DNA of 56,323 nucleotides from an uncultured Verrucomicrobia subdivision 3 bacterium (GCA_903913865.1 CAIWMU010000111.1:1-56323), one strand, 5' to 3'. Shown: positions 1 to 9,733, counted from the first letter of the stretch. Translations and numbers: made by a program. The notes: generated from the letters alone by a model not told the origin.

Positions 1-62
1 ACCAACAACAACCCCCTGTCCCGGCCGGGAATCCCAACGGGATTCTGGCACAGAGCCCATGG

Positions 63-469
63 TTGCACCGCCGAGGTGCTACCATGGGTGAATGGTGCAC
101 AACCAAACAACCCTGGAAGGGTTGTGCCGTCGTAAAACCCGGGGAGGTTGGCAGGAGGTGCCTCAATGGGGCCAAACGGGCACAGCGCCCGATTGATTTG
201 CATTACCACGCCACAGCCGCTGCGGGTCAAGGCACCTGTTCGATCCCCCGGCACAACCACCTTCGGGGTTGTGGTGCACCTCCCACCCATACCCGGGGTA
301 ACGCCGCAGACGGCGCAACCCCGGGCTTTGGGGCTGAACCCCTTCGGGGTTCCCGGAAGGGGAACCATTGTCCGGAGGTTTCCACCATTGAACCATCAAC
401 CATAAGCGGCGCCGCAATGTTCTGCGCATCGAAACCATTGGATACCCACGAAAGGGGCATGTCAGGCAC
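63..469. repeat. Hairpin-rich interspersed repeat block, non-coding
   Basis: This stretch upstream of the sulfatase has overlapping open frames in several registers but no convincing protein. It holds regularly spaced perfect short hairpins: 7-bp arms at 107-113/119-125, 7-bp arms at 252-258/267-273, 5-bp arms at 302-306/311-315 and 7-bp arms at 336-342/346-352 with a TTC loop. Between them are C- and G-rich tracts such as an AACCCCGGG run. Read on the minus strand the sequence gives low-complexity peptides with recurring Asn-Pro-Glu-Gly and Pro-Gly-Leu-Arg-Arg motifs, which I remember from spurious hypothetical proteins in planctomycete and verrucomicrobial genomes. I infer a copy of a dispersed structured repeat (REP-like). 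Nothing else is recognised in bases 1-62. Confidence 0.6.
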
Positions 470-502
470 TTGCCATGCGCAACTGTTTATGACGCGTCAT
501 CT

Positions 503-2029
503 ATGACCACCAAACTCCTGCTCGCACTGGCAACAGCGACACTTCTTGCCCTCCCGGCAACTGCTGCGGAAAAGCCTCCCCAACCCAACATCCTCTACAT
601 TCTGGCCGATGATCTCGGCTATGGGGATGTGCATGTGAACAACCCGGAGTCGAAGATCCCGACACCGAACCTCGACCGTCTGGCAGCTGAGGGTATGCGC
701 TTCACAGATGCCCACGCCCCCGATGCGGTCTGCACACCCACCCGCTATGGATTACTGACAGGGCGCTATTGTTTTCGCTCCCGCATGAAGTCCGGCGTGT
801 TGAGCCCCTGGGGCCGGTCGCTGATTGAGGAAGGAAGACTCACCACCCCCGCCCTCCTCCGCCAGCACGGCTACAGCACCGCCTGTATCGGCAAATGGCA
901 CCTCGGATGGAATTGGCCCACCCGGGATGGAGAACCAGCCTCAAGCCGGGACGGTCTGGGAAACATCGATTTCACCAAACCAATTTCAGGAGGGCCCATT
1001 TCACATGGGTTTGACACCTTCTTCGGGGTGGACCTTCCCAACTTCCCCCCTTACTGCTTCATAGAGAATGACCACACGGTCGGCATCCCAAATGTGGCAT
1101 CCCCGCAGCAGAAGGGGGCGTTCAACCGACCCGGCCCGATGGTCCCGGGCTGGAACCTCACGAACATTCTCCCCGAAATCACCACACGCGCCGTGCGCCA
1201 TATCGAGGCCGCAGCAGCCAGCTCAAAGTCCAAACCGTTCTTCCTCTATTTCCCGCTCACAGCCCCCCATTATCCGGTCGTCCCCAGCCCGGAATTCAAA
1301 GGAAGGAGCAAAGCCGGGGACTACGGGGATTTTGTCACGCAGGTGGATTGGACGGTCGGCCAGGTCCTCTCAGCCCTGACCCGCACCGGCCTGGCTACAA
1401 ACACCCTCGTCGTCTTCACCAGCGACAACGGACCGGAAGTGGTCGAAGTGGAAATCGGCGCTTATGACCGCATCACCCGCTATGGTCACCGCAGTATGGC
1501 TGGCCTGCGTGGCGCGAAGCGGGATGCCTGGGAGGGCGGACACCGGGTTCCATTCATCGTCAGGTGGCCAGGTCACGTCCCGGCGGGAACCATCAGCGCC
1601 GAAATCATCTGCCATGTCGATCTGATCGCCACATGCGCCGCCCTCGTCGGAGCAAAACTCCCGGCCGACGCTGGCGAGGACAGCTACAACATCCTCCCCG
1701 CCCTACTCGGCAAGCCCCAACCCAACCCCATCCGGGAGGCCACTGTTCTCCATAGCGCTGGCTCCATTCTCGCCATCCGCCAGGGGGACTGGGTTCTCAT
1801 CGACGGCCCGTCAGGAGACCAAAATCACGAACCGCCCTGGTTCAAACAGGAGCGGAATTACAGCACAAATCGGCTTGCCGGTGAACTCTACAACCTCCGC
1901 GAGGATCTGGCCCAGGCCCACAACCGATATGCCGACAAGCCGGATGTCGCCCAAAAGCTGAAAGCCCTACTCACAAAATACAAGGCAAGTGGGCGCAGCA
2001 CACCTGAACCAGCTCCATTGAGACCGTAA
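503..2029 (+). CDS. Secreted sulfatase (S1 family, formylglycine-dependent)
   Basis: This enzyme hydrolyses sulfate esters, probably on algal or host polysaccharides, outside the cytoplasm. The ATG at 503 was chosen because it begins a clean signal peptide (MTTKLLLALATATLLALPATA); an upstream ATG at 470 would add 11 unrelated residues. From that start the calcium-binding Asp pair is at residues 36-37 (ILADDLGYGD). The sulfatase signature Cys-Thr-Pro-Thr-Arg has its formylglycine cysteine at residue 77, followed by LLTGRY. A GKWHLG motif and a FTSDNGPE motif complete the active site. The length, 508 residues, is normal for the family. The exact substrate cannot be read from sequence. No maturation enzyme (FGE or anSME) lies in this window, so it must be encoded elsewhere. 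Confidence 0.93.
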   Translation: MTTKLLLALATATLLALPATAAEKPPQPNILYILADDLGYGDVHVNNPESKIPTPNLDRLAAEGMRFTDAHAPDAVCTPTRYGLLTGRYCFRSRMKSGVLSPWGRSLIEEGRLTTPALLRQHGYSTACIGKWHLGWNWPTRDGEPASSRDGLGNIDFTKPISGGPISHGFDTFFGVDLPNFPPYCFIENDHTVGIPNVASPQQKGAFNRPGPMVPGWNLTNILPEITTRAVRHIEAAAASSKSKPFFLYFPLTAPHYPVVPSPEFKGRSKAGDYGDFVTQVDWTVGQVLSALTRTGLATNTLVVFTSDNGPEVVEVEIGAYDRITRYGHRSMAGLRGAKRDAWEGGHRVPFIVRWPGHVPAGTISAEIICHVDLIATCAALVGAKLPADAGEDSYNILPALLGKPQPNPIREATVLHSAGSILAIRQGDWVLIDGPSGDQNHEPPWFKQERNYSTNRLAGELYNLREDLAQAHNRYADKPDVAQKLKALLTKYKASGRSTPEPAPLRP

Positions 2030-2095
2030 CCTGCCCTGCACGGATCTGGCTGTTGGTGCCTCCCGGGTCCAATTCGGGGAACCGGCCAGCCGCTT

Positions 2096-3106
2096 CTATG
2101 CCTCCCGCTCGTTACCCACCCGCACCTGGGAGACCTCGGATTTGATATAATGGAGCAACACCGGTGCAAGGATCATCCCGGAAATCCCGAGCAACCTCTC
2201 ACCCACCACCAGACCCAGGAGGGTCAGCCACAAGGGATTGCCAATGCGGTGCCCAATGATCTTGCTGTTGAGAAGATACTCAAGCTTGTGAATGACAACG
2301 AGGTAGGCCAGAGCCACCAGCGCGGTGCGGGGACTGACCGTCAACCCGATCCCCACGATGACGATATTGCTCACGATGTTCCCCATCACGGGAACAAGAC
2401 CGCATAGGAACGTGAGTCCCACCACAACGATCTTGTGCGGCATGCCGGCCGCCACAACGAAAACCGTTGTCAGGGCCGTGTTGATCCCGGAAATGATGAT
2501 CTGCGCCCCCATCACCGTTCTGAAGGATGCGAACAGTGCCCGGAAGCGTTGGAGACAGGCATCCCAGGTCGAGGCGTAGAGGTTGCGCTCAGGGAAGTTG
2601 CTCAGGGACTTGAGCTGGTAAACTGGATTGAGAAAGTAACCCATCGCCACAAGGACACCGGCACCCAGAAAGACAATCTCCCGGCCTGCACCCCGGGCCG
2701 CCCTGGCAAAATTACCCCAATCACCGGTCATTGACTCCAGAATCGCGGAGCGGAAACTTTCGTAATCCTTGAATGGCAGCTCGAACTGGTAACGCTCCGC
2801 CAGACTCTGGATCACCGGAAAAGCCTCGTCCGCAATCTGGGGCAGATCCAGCAGGGTGCGGCTGATGAAGAGCCAGAGGCCAAACAGAATTCCAATCGCA
2901 AAAACACCAAAAACCCCCACCGTGAACCAGCGGGCACGCGTGCGCCGGCCCTGGATCAATTCAAGTGCCAGGAAGGCGAAAAAGGCAGCCAGCAGCAGAG
3001 GCGTCATCCGCAACACACCCGTGAGCAGAAGCACCGATGCCATGAGAAAATAGGAGAGCCGCACGGGGCTGGATTTGATCTGTGAAAAAAGTCGGGTGTC
3101 GCTCAT
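2096..3106 (-). CDS. AI-2E family transporter-like membrane protein
   Basis: Polytopic inner-membrane protein of 336 residues in the AI-2E/PerM family (PF01594). Members include exporters and Na+/H+-type antiporters, and the substrate here is unknown. The sequence shows N-terminal hydrophobic helices, a central soluble stretch (about residues 75-135), then a membrane bundle. The family-typical Gly-Leu-(Val)-Pro-Val-x-Gly loop appears as CGLVPVMGNIVSN, with a C-terminal GNPLWLTLLGLVVGERLLG segment matching the conserved end of the family. It starts 8 bases after the WYL regulator stop on the same strand, so rho, the WYL gene and this gene are probably transcribed together. Confidence 0.85.
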   Translation of the reverse strand: MSDTRLFSQIKSSPVRLSYFLMASVLLLTGVLRMTPLLLAAFFAFLALELIQGRRTRARWFTVGVFGVFAIGILFGLWLFISRTLLDLPQIADEAFPVIQSLAERYQFELPFKDYESFRSAILESMTGDWGNFARAARGAGREIVFLGAGVLVAMGYFLNPVYQLKSLSNFPERNLYASTWDACLQRFRALFASFRTVMGAQIIISGINTALTTVFVVAAGMPHKIVVVGLTFLCGLVPVMGNIVSNIVIVGIGLTVSPRTALVALAYLVVIHKLEYLLNSKIIGHRIGNPLWLTLLGLVVGERLLGISGMILAPVLLHYIKSEVSQVRVGNEREA

Positions 3107-3114
3107 TCGAATTC

Positions 3115-4155
3115 CTATGGTGGGATTTCAACCCCGGATGTGTGCGCGGTCCGCAGCCGTTCGGCGGCACTCCGGATGGATGCCACCAACTCCGGCGGGC
3201 TCAACGCAAGGGCATCCCCACCCCAGCTCAGGACCCACCGTTCAACCTCGCGAAAACTGGACAACTGGAAACTCAGATCAACTCCGCCATCCTCCAGATC
3301 CACCAGCTTCTGTGAATCGTGCCACTTCTTCTCCCGGATCATGTCCGCCACCCTGGAGTCAAAACGGATCACCACATCGTAGAGAGCCTTCCCCGAATGC
3401 ACACCAAAGCTGTGGCGCAACCTCGACTCAAGTGAGAACTTCTTCGGACGGGGAAAAACCACGCCGGTGGGCTTCACACTTCTGATCCGGGTGGGAACAA
3501 ACGTGCGCATGTCCTGCCTCAGATGGTCGAACGCAAACAGGAACCACTCCCCGTTGATGTTGGCCAGATGGTATGGATCTATGGTCCGTTCCTCTGCCTT
3601 GGTCTGCCCTGGCTTGCGATATTCGATCGCCAGTTGCTGCCTCTGGGAGGTGGCACGCGCCACGAGATCAAAAATCTCGAGGTCCAAAATCGGCTCAGCC
3701 CGGGTGCTGAAAGAGATGGCCTGCTGCGCCTCGGAAAGATCAAGCGATATCGTCTCCGGCATGGACTGGGTCATCTTCTTGATCGCGCTCAGCAGGGGGC
3801 GCTCAAAACTCGTGCCACGGTATTGCTGGAGGGCCTTCTCCGCCAGAAACAGTGCGACCAGTTCCCCCTCGGAAATCTGGATCGTTGGAAAACTCCCCAC
3901 CTCCTCAGTGTAACAAAAACCGTTTCTGCTCCCATCCCATTCCAGGGGCAGTTCAAGACTCGAGCGCATGAACTCGATGTCCCGGTAAACCGACTTGGTG
4001 CTGATCTCAAACTCCCGCGCCAGACTTGATGCGTTCGGATAGGAGCCGGATTGCACCTCCTGATGGATGCGCATCATCCGGTGCAGCGGCGGCCTCGATC
4101 GCGGTTCAGAGCGACCGGGCCGTGCGGATGATTTTTTTTCAGGCCTTGCCTTCAA
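3115..4155 (-). CDS. WYL-domain transcriptional regulator (HTH + WYL)
   Basis: DNA-binding regulator with an N-terminal winged helix (SSLAREFEISTKSVYRDIEFM is the recognition part) followed by a WYL ligand-sensing domain and the WCX C-terminal extension (RLRHSFGVHSGKALYDVV and later). The start is uncertain. The open frame reaches a TTG at 4203 directly after the rho stop codon. I prefer the TTG at 4155 because a GGGGGA Shine-Dalgarno sequence lies about six bases upstream. An ATG at 4077 would cut into the conserved RPPLHRM segment seen before the HTH in related proteins. Such regulators often respond to nucleic-acid ligands or DNA damage, but the target here cannot be inferred. Confidence 0.82.
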   Translation of the reverse strand: MKARPEKKSSARPGRSEPRSRPPLHRMMRIHQEVQSGSYPNASSLAREFEISTKSVYRDIEFMRSSLELPLEWDGSRNGFCYTEEVGSFPTIQISEGELVALFLAEKALQQYRGTSFERPLLSAIKKMTQSMPETISLDLSEAQQAISFSTRAEPILDLEIFDLVARATSQRQQLAIEYRKPGQTKAEERTIDPYHLANINGEWFLFAFDHLRQDMRTFVPTRIRSVKPTGVVFPRPKKFSLESRLRHSFGVHSGKALYDVVIRFDSRVADMIREKKWHDSQKLVDLEDGGVDLSFQLSSFREVERWVLSWGGDALALSPPELVASIRSAAERLRTAHTSGVEIPP

Positions 4156-4203
4156 AACAAGTCCCCCATGCTGCCCGCCCGGCCTGGGGCGGTGCACTCC
4201 CAA

Positions 4204-5346
4204 TTAAAGCAGCTTCGAGAGCAGTTCCTCGTTGGTCTTGTGCTTCTTCAACGCGGCAACGAGCGTCTCCATTGCCTCCACCGGGTTCAGGTCCACCATG
4301 GTCCGGCGGAGTTTGCGGACAGATTCAATCTGGTGCTTGGGAAACAGTTTCTCCTCTTTGCGAGTTCCGCTCTTGGGAATGTCAATGGCCGGGAAGAGCC
4401 GCCGGTCGGAAAGTTTCCGATCCAGAATCAACTCCATGTTACCCGTTCCCTTGAACTCCTGGAAAATCAACTCATCCATGCGGGACCCGGTGTCCACGAG
4501 GGCGGTGGCCAGAATGGTCAAGGAACCACCCTCCTCGATCTTGCGCGCCGAGGCGAACATCTTGCGGGGGATTTCCAGGGCGCGGGCATCCACACCGCCG
4601 GTCATCGTCCTGCCGCTGCCGCCATGCACACTGTTGTAGGCGCGAGCCACGCGGGTGATGGAGTCGAGCAGGACGAACACATCCTTGCCAGCCTCAACCA
4701 TGCGGCGGCACCGCTCGATCATGAACCGGGACAGGCGCACGTGCGTTTCCAGATCCTGATCGTTCGAGGAAGCCACAACTTCCGCCTTCACCGAGCGCTG
4801 AAAATCAGTCACTTCCTCGGGACGTTCATCAATTAGGAGGACCAGAACGTGAACCTCAGGATGATTCGTGGTGATGGCATTGGCGATCTGCTTCAGAATG
4901 GTCGTCTTGCCAGTCCTCGGAGAGGCGACAATCAAACCACGGGTGCCCTTGCCCAGCGGTGTCACCATGTCAATGACGCGTGTTTCGATCAGGTCGGGGG
5001 TTGTCTCAAGCCGGAACTTTTCGATCGGATCAATCGTGGTCAGGTTCTCGAAGCGGACGCACCGTGTGTATTCATCAAACGGCATTCCGTTGACACGGTC
5101 CACAGACTTCAACTGCGGGCTTGTGCCACGGTGCGGAGGTTGTGTGGGTCCCTCAACCAGGGCACCCTCACGCAGAAAATTTCGCTTGATGGTGTCCGGA
5201 GTGACGAAAATGTCCGTCGGCTTCGGATGGAAATGATTCTGGGAGGTTCGCAGGAAGCCGAATCCCTTCTCGGAAATCTCAAGATAGCCACCACCGGATT
5301 CGCCCGGGGCCTCTTTTGCTCTGTCGTTGTTTGTCTCTTTGCTCAT
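4204..5346 (-). CDS. rho: Transcription termination factor Rho
   Basis: Hexameric RNA-dependent ATPase helicase that ends transcription of untranslated RNA. The cold-shock-like primary RNA-binding domain is at about residues 20-90 (YLEISEKGFGFLR). Walker A is ASPRTGKTT (141-149) and Walker B is DVFVLLD (222-228). The catalytic Glu region IDERPEEV is near 172, and the secondary RNA-binding Q/R loops include GVDARALEIPRKMF. At 380 residues it lacks most of the N-terminal helical extension of the 419-residue E. coli protein and instead begins with about 18 charged residues. The upstream gap of 182 bases to the MFS gene shows no obvious regulatory hairpin. Rho often autoregulates, but no sign of this is visible here. 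Confidence 0.97.
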   Translation of the reverse strand: MSKETNNDRAKEAPGESGGGYLEISEKGFGFLRTSQNHFHPKPTDIFVTPDTIKRNFLREGALVEGPTQPPHRGTSPQLKSVDRVNGMPFDEYTRCVRFENLTTIDPIEKFRLETTPDLIETRVIDMVTPLGKGTRGLIVASPRTGKTTILKQIANAITTNHPEVHVLVLLIDERPEEVTDFQRSVKAEVVASSNDQDLETHVRLSRFMIERCRRMVEAGKDVFVLLDSITRVARAYNSVHGGSGRTMTGGVDARALEIPRKMFASARKIEEGGSLTILATALVDTGSRMDELIFQEFKGTGNMELILDRKLSDRRLFPAIDIPKSGTRKEEKLFPKHQIESVRKLRRTMVDLNPVEAMETLVAALKKHKTNEELLSKLL

Positions 5347-5528
5347 ACTTTCGATGTAATTTCGAAGGCCCCTTTGGAAAATCCCCGGGAACTTTTTAGA
5401 ATGTTGAATTCTTGGGAAGCTGCTGAACGGATCAGAAATGCAATAAATTACGGCAACTGACAGCAGATGACCCGCAGCTACGAACCTTCGATCACACCTT
5501 TACTAAACTCATTTCCCGCCCGGCGCAA

Positions 5529-6884
5529 CTAGATTTTGCGAATTTCTTCCTCCATCCGGAAGGTTTCAAACCGTGGCGCAAGCAAGTGATGGATAAAAAA
5601 GGTCACCAAATAGGCAAAGGCACAGATGGAAAAGAGCACCAGATAACCCTGCGTCACATTGTTGAGGGCGGTGAAGTGATCGAGCAATCTTCCCGTGAAT
5701 TTCTGGAAGATCATCCCTCCGACCGCCCCCGCCATGCCCCCCAATCCAATGACGGATGCAACCGTATGCTTGGGGAACATGTCGGAAACAGTTGTGTAGA
5801 GATTTGCCGACCACGCCTGATGGGCAGATCCGGCCAGACCGATCAAAAACACCGCCGGCCAGTCCCCCACTTTCGTCACAGCCAGAATCGGCAATACACA
5901 GCAGGCGAACACGAACATGCCCGTCTTGCGGGCTCTGGTGACGCTCCAGCCCAGCTTCGTCAGATATCCCGTCACCCAACCACCAAAAATGCTCAATACG
6001 GTGATCAGGGTGTAGATTGACACGAGCAACACCGCACTGTTTTTGATATCCAGCCCACGCGTTTTCTTGAAATAATCGGGCAGCCAGCTCAGGAAAAACC
6101 ACCACACGGGATCGGTCATGAATTTTGCCACCACAAAGGACCATGTCTGCTTGTGGGTCAGCAACCGGAACCAGCCGACCCGTCCCTTCTGTTCGGTTCC
6201 CTGCTCATCCAGGTCGCTGTGAATGTGCGCATTCTCAGCGGCCCCCAGGGATCGGATCTTTTGTGGAACGTTGTAAAAGGGAATCCAGAGGAACAACCAG
6301 AGAAACCCCGCAATACCGGCCGCCACAAAAGCCGCCTGCCATCCCCACTTGAGTGCAATAGCCGGGACGATTGCCGGTGCGATCATCGCCCCCACATTCG
6401 TTCCAGAATTGAAAATGCTTGTCGCAAGTGCCCGCTCCTTCTTTGGAAACCACAACGCCGTGGCCTTGATCGCTGAAGGGAAATTACCACCCTCCCCCAG
6501 TCCCAAGGCCAGTCGTGCATTGAAAAAGCCACTCACCGAGCCGACCATCGCATGTGCCATTGCCGCCACGCTCCACGCTGCAATGGAAACCGCATAACCG
6601 ATTTTCGTGCCGTAACGATCGATGAACCAGCCAAAACCCAGCAACCCGATGGCATAAGCCCCCTGAAATGCCGCCTGAACGTCCCCATATTGTTCATTCG
6701 TCCACTTCAACTCCACATCCAGAATCGGCTTGATGAGCGCCAGAATCTGGCGGTCGACGTAATTGATGGTGGTGGCGAGAAACAGCAGGGCGCAGATCAC
6801 CCAGCGGTAGTTCCCCATCTTCCCCAATGGCGCCTGGTTCTCACCCTTGGCGCTCTCGACAGTCCCGTTCGTGGTCTTAGGCAT
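5529..6884 (-). CDS. MFS transporter, ACS family (hexuronate/sugar-acid type)
   Basis: Twelve-helix major facilitator of about 451 residues resembling ExuT-type anion:cation symporters, which import hexuronates or similar sugar acids. Helix 1 ends with the family motif TTINYVDRQILALIKP. The loop 2-3 signature appears as GFGWFIDRYGTKIGY, and the GLGEGGNFPSAIKATALWFPKKERA stretch is characteristic of the ACS group. The ATG at 6884 was chosen; the longer frame from 6989 adds an unlikely hydrophilic, Cys-rich 35 residues. It is the first gene of a minus-strand run that continues into rho after 182 bases, though co-transcription is not certain. Substrate specificity is inferred only from family resemblance. 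Confidence 0.88.
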   Translation of the reverse strand: MPKTTNGTVESAKGENQAPLGKMGNYRWVICALLFLATTINYVDRQILALIKPILDVELKWTNEQYGDVQAAFQGAYAIGLLGFGWFIDRYGTKIGYAVSIAAWSVAAMAHAMVGSVSGFFNARLALGLGEGGNFPSAIKATALWFPKKERALATSIFNSGTNVGAMIAPAIVPAIALKWGWQAAFVAAGIAGFLWLFLWIPFYNVPQKIRSLGAAENAHIHSDLDEQGTEQKGRVGWFRLLTHKQTWSFVVAKFMTDPVWWFFLSWLPDYFKKTRGLDIKNSAVLLVSIYTLITVLSIFGGWVTGYLTKLGWSVTRARKTGMFVFACCVLPILAVTKVGDWPAVFLIGLAGSAHQAWSANLYTTVSDMFPKHTVASVIGLGGMAGAVGGMIFQKFTGRLLDHFTALNNVTQGYLVLFSICAFAYLVTFFIHHLLAPRFETFRMEEEIRKI

Positions 6885-7058
6885 GGATTTCTTGCGCCCA
6901 CAAAGCCAATTGCAACTTGACGACTCCCGCCCCGTCTGCGGTGGACAAAAAATGCTTTGCGGACTTGGTCGCCAGCTTTCACTGTGCAACGCCCCGGGTC
7001 AAGTCCCCATTCCTCCGAATTGTGCATCCACACCCGGGCCCTTACGGAGTTTCGACGC

Positions 7059-9422
7059 TCACCCCTGTCTGGGCAGCGAACCAGCATCCGGAAGCTTCGT
7101 CACCTTTCCAAACAGGAGTCGCAGGCTGTTCATCACCACAATCACCGTGCTTCCTTCATGGCCGATCACACCCAGAGTCAGTTGTATTTTCCCCAGCAGG
7201 GCAAAGGAAACGAGCACAACCACTGTGCCCAGCGACACAAAAAGGTTCTGCCTGATAATGGCCCGGGCCCTCTGGCTGAGGCGGTGCGCTGTCAGAAAAT
7301 TCTCCAAACGGTCATGCATCAGGACGACGTCCGCCTGCTCCAGGGCCGCATCCGCACCTCTTGCCCCCATCGCAACGCCGATGTGGGCGGCGGCAAGGCT
7401 CGGAGCATCGTTAACGCCATCCCCAACCATCGCGACCCGCTGTCCGGACCGCGTTAATTCCCGGATGGCCTCGAGCTTGTCCTCCGGCTTCAATTCGGCC
7501 CGAACATCGGCAAGGTTAAGTTCCTTCCTAAGATGCTCCGCTGCCGATTTTCGATCCCCGGTCAGCACCAAGGCACGCAATCCCACCCGCTCCATCTCGT
7601 CCAAAATGGCACGAGCCTGCGGGCGGATGTCATCCCGCAGCAGAACGCACCCCACCAGATTTCCCGAGGCAATCCAGATTCCTGAAACCCCGGGCTCCTG
7701 GGAAGGATCGCTGGCGGGCAGCCGCATGGTAGATCCCCCCTGCTCCATCTTTGCAAGCACCCACTCCCGCCGCCCCAGCAGGCAGACCTCGCCACGCAAA
7801 CGCCCCTTCAACCCCTGACCGGTGATTGATTCGAAATCATCCAGCGGCAACGCCTGCAACCCCTCCTGCTTTCCATGCCGTGTGATGGCCCGTGCCAAAG
7901 GGTGCGTTGATAGCTTCTCCATCGAATAGGCCAATGCCATCACCTCCTGCTCCCGCCCTGCGGGAAAGCTCAACACCCCCTCCACTTTAAGTTCGCCGGT
8001 GGTCAGCGTCCCTGTCTTATCCAGCGCCACGGTCGTGATCCCCGCCAGCTTTTCCACCGCCGCACCTCCACGGAACAAAATTCCCTGCCGCGCACCCCAG
8101 GCAATCGCCGCCAGCACCGCCGAGGGAATCGACAGCACCAAAGCACAGGGCGAGGCCACCACAAGCAGGGTCATCGTATGATAAAACGCGCTGTGCTCAG
8201 CCCCTGCCGGCGTGAACGGCCGCTGCTTGAAACCCAGCCACCAGACGAAGAACATCACGAACGAAAGTCCCAGCACACCATACGTGTAGTAGGAGCTGAA
8301 CTTGTCCGTAAATTGTTGTGCTGGAGCCTTTTGATGCTGGGCCTCCTTGATCAGCCGCACAATCTTCTGAAGAGAGCTTTGCGCTGCAGGACGCAACACA
8401 GTGATTTGCACCGCACCCCAGAGGTTCATCGTCCCCGCGAGCACACTATCCCCCCTTCCCTTCTCCACGGGTGTCGCCTCACCGGTCAGATTCGATTCGT
8501 CAGCAGCAGTTTGCCCCGAGATTACCTCGCCATCCACAGGAAATTGCGACCCCGGCTTGATCAGCAGCCGCACACCTGCCTGGAGACCGTCCACCGGAAC
8601 CTCCAACTCGTGGTCATCCGCATCCAGCATCGTTGCAGATTTCGGGGCCTCCTTGAACAGGGATTTGATCTCCCGCTGCGTCCGTCCCATGGCATAGTGT
8701 TCAAGTGCACCCGAAAAGGAAAAGAGGAACAGCAGCATCGCCCCCTCCCCCCATGCGCCAATGAAGGCGCTGCCCGCCGCGACCGCCAGCATCAAAAAAT
8801 GGACATCTATCGCCCGCTCCTGAAGGCGCTCCCATACCTCGTGCGCGGTAAACCAGCCTCCCGCAAGGTAGGCGGCAGCATAGGCAGCAAGAGCTACCCC
8901 TGCCTGATCGTGAAACGCCCAACCTGTCAACCCAAAAACACCACACAGCACCGCCGCCACCAGCTGGGATTTCCACTCATCCACATCGTGCTCGTGCTCC
9001 AGAAATTCCACATCCCTCTGCACCACCTTGGGCCAGGGAATATCCCGCCAACGCCAGAATTTCGGGGCCGTGGGACACGTCACCCTGGCAATGGTTGTGG
9101 CACTTTCTGAACGGGACACCAGAAGCCGCCCCTGCTCAAGTTCGGAAAGCGGCTGACCGCATGTCCCGCACGTGGTCTCCCCCCTCAACAGGCTGCAACG
9201 ATGCCCCATGCCCCCGGCTTCCGCCCGCTCAACCGTCGCGGTGATTCGGGCGGTGATCCGGGGAACATCCGTCTTTCCGAGTGTGGCCACGGAGATTGTC
9301 TTGCGGCTGCGGTCAATCGTCACCGCCTCCAGGGAGGGATCCTCCGCCAGAACATCCGCCACCGACCGGGCCAGGCACTTGCTCCGGTCCGGCTTTTCCC
9401 CACATTTTTCTTCAGCACTCAT
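7059..9422 (-). CDS. Heavy-metal translocating P1B-type ATPase
   Basis: ATP-driven efflux pump for soft or transition metals in the inner membrane. Visible motifs are the actuator LTGEATP (312-318), the membrane metal-site Ser-Pro-Cys (424-426), the phosphorylation site DKTGT (Asp 468), a THPLA nucleotide-binding motif and the hinge MVGDGVNDAPS. An SPC site rather than CPC argues against a classical Cu(I) pump and suggests the Zn/Cd/Co group. The N-terminus is odd. An HMA-like fold (residues 15-65) lacks the usual CxxC, and a separate cysteine cluster (Cys 76, 85, 88, with CGTCG) is followed by Cys 116 and a His/Asp-rich HEHDVD before helix 1. Length is 787 residues. It stands alone, divergent from pckG. 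Confidence 0.92.
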   Translation of the reverse strand: MSAEEKCGEKPDRSKCLARSVADVLAEDPSLEAVTIDRSRKTISVATLGKTDVPRITARITATVERAEAGGMGHRCSLLRGETTCGTCGQPLSELEQGRLLVSRSESATTIARVTCPTAPKFWRWRDIPWPKVVQRDVEFLEHEHDVDEWKSQLVAAVLCGVFGLTGWAFHDQAGVALAAYAAAYLAGGWFTAHEVWERLQERAIDVHFLMLAVAAGSAFIGAWGEGAMLLFLFSFSGALEHYAMGRTQREIKSLFKEAPKSATMLDADDHELEVPVDGLQAGVRLLIKPGSQFPVDGEVISGQTAADESNLTGEATPVEKGRGDSVLAGTMNLWGAVQITVLRPAAQSSLQKIVRLIKEAQHQKAPAQQFTDKFSSYYTYGVLGLSFVMFFVWWLGFKQRPFTPAGAEHSAFYHTMTLLVVASPCALVLSIPSAVLAAIAWGARQGILFRGGAAVEKLAGITTVALDKTGTLTTGELKVEGVLSFPAGREQEVMALAYSMEKLSTHPLARAITRHGKQEGLQALPLDDFESITGQGLKGRLRGEVCLLGRREWVLAKMEQGGSTMRLPASDPSQEPGVSGIWIASGNLVGCVLLRDDIRPQARAILDEMERVGLRALVLTGDRKSAAEHLRKELNLADVRAELKPEDKLEAIRELTRSGQRVAMVGDGVNDAPSLAAAHIGVAMGARGADAALEQADVVLMHDRLENFLTAHRLSQRARAIIRQNLFVSLGTVVVLVSFALLGKIQLTLGVIGHEGSTVIVVMNSLRLLFGKVTKLPDAGSLPRQG

Positions 9423-9733
9423 GTGTCTTTGGCACTTGCTCCATTACAAGCTCACCGATTGCCCGTCCAAATGCAATCAGTTCCTCCGACCGTAAAGGCT
9501 CGGGGACAATGACACACCGGGAATCCCGGGGGGGCGGCCGATGGAATACGACGGGTAAAAATCGAAGGTCAGACTATTATCACTTGACATGCTCCCCCTC
9601 CCCAGCATCAAGAAATTTCCACCTTGCCAACGCATCGCAGGATTGACCTTCACCCGCATAAATGCATACTCTCGCGCCCGGGAAGGACAACAACGGTGTC
9701 CTTTGTCGAACAGCCCTAATCAATAAAATAAAC
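9423..9733. other. Divergent intergenic region between P1B ATPase and pckG
   Basis: This stretch of about 310 bases must hold promoters for both divergent genes. A TTGACA hexamer sits at 9584-9589 on the plus strand, but no good -10 hexamer follows at 17 bases, so I do not call a promoter. The open frames here are short and lack family resemblance. Confidence 0.4.

Noticed and set aside
4156-4203. Translation of the WYL regulator from TTG directly after the rho stop
   Set aside because: Possible, but there is no Shine-Dalgarno sequence at the right distance; the TTG at 4155 has a GGGGGA upstream.
9584-9612. Sigma-70 promoter for pckG
   Set aside because: TTGACA is present, but the sequence at the expected -10 spacing (near TCAAGA) is too poor to call.
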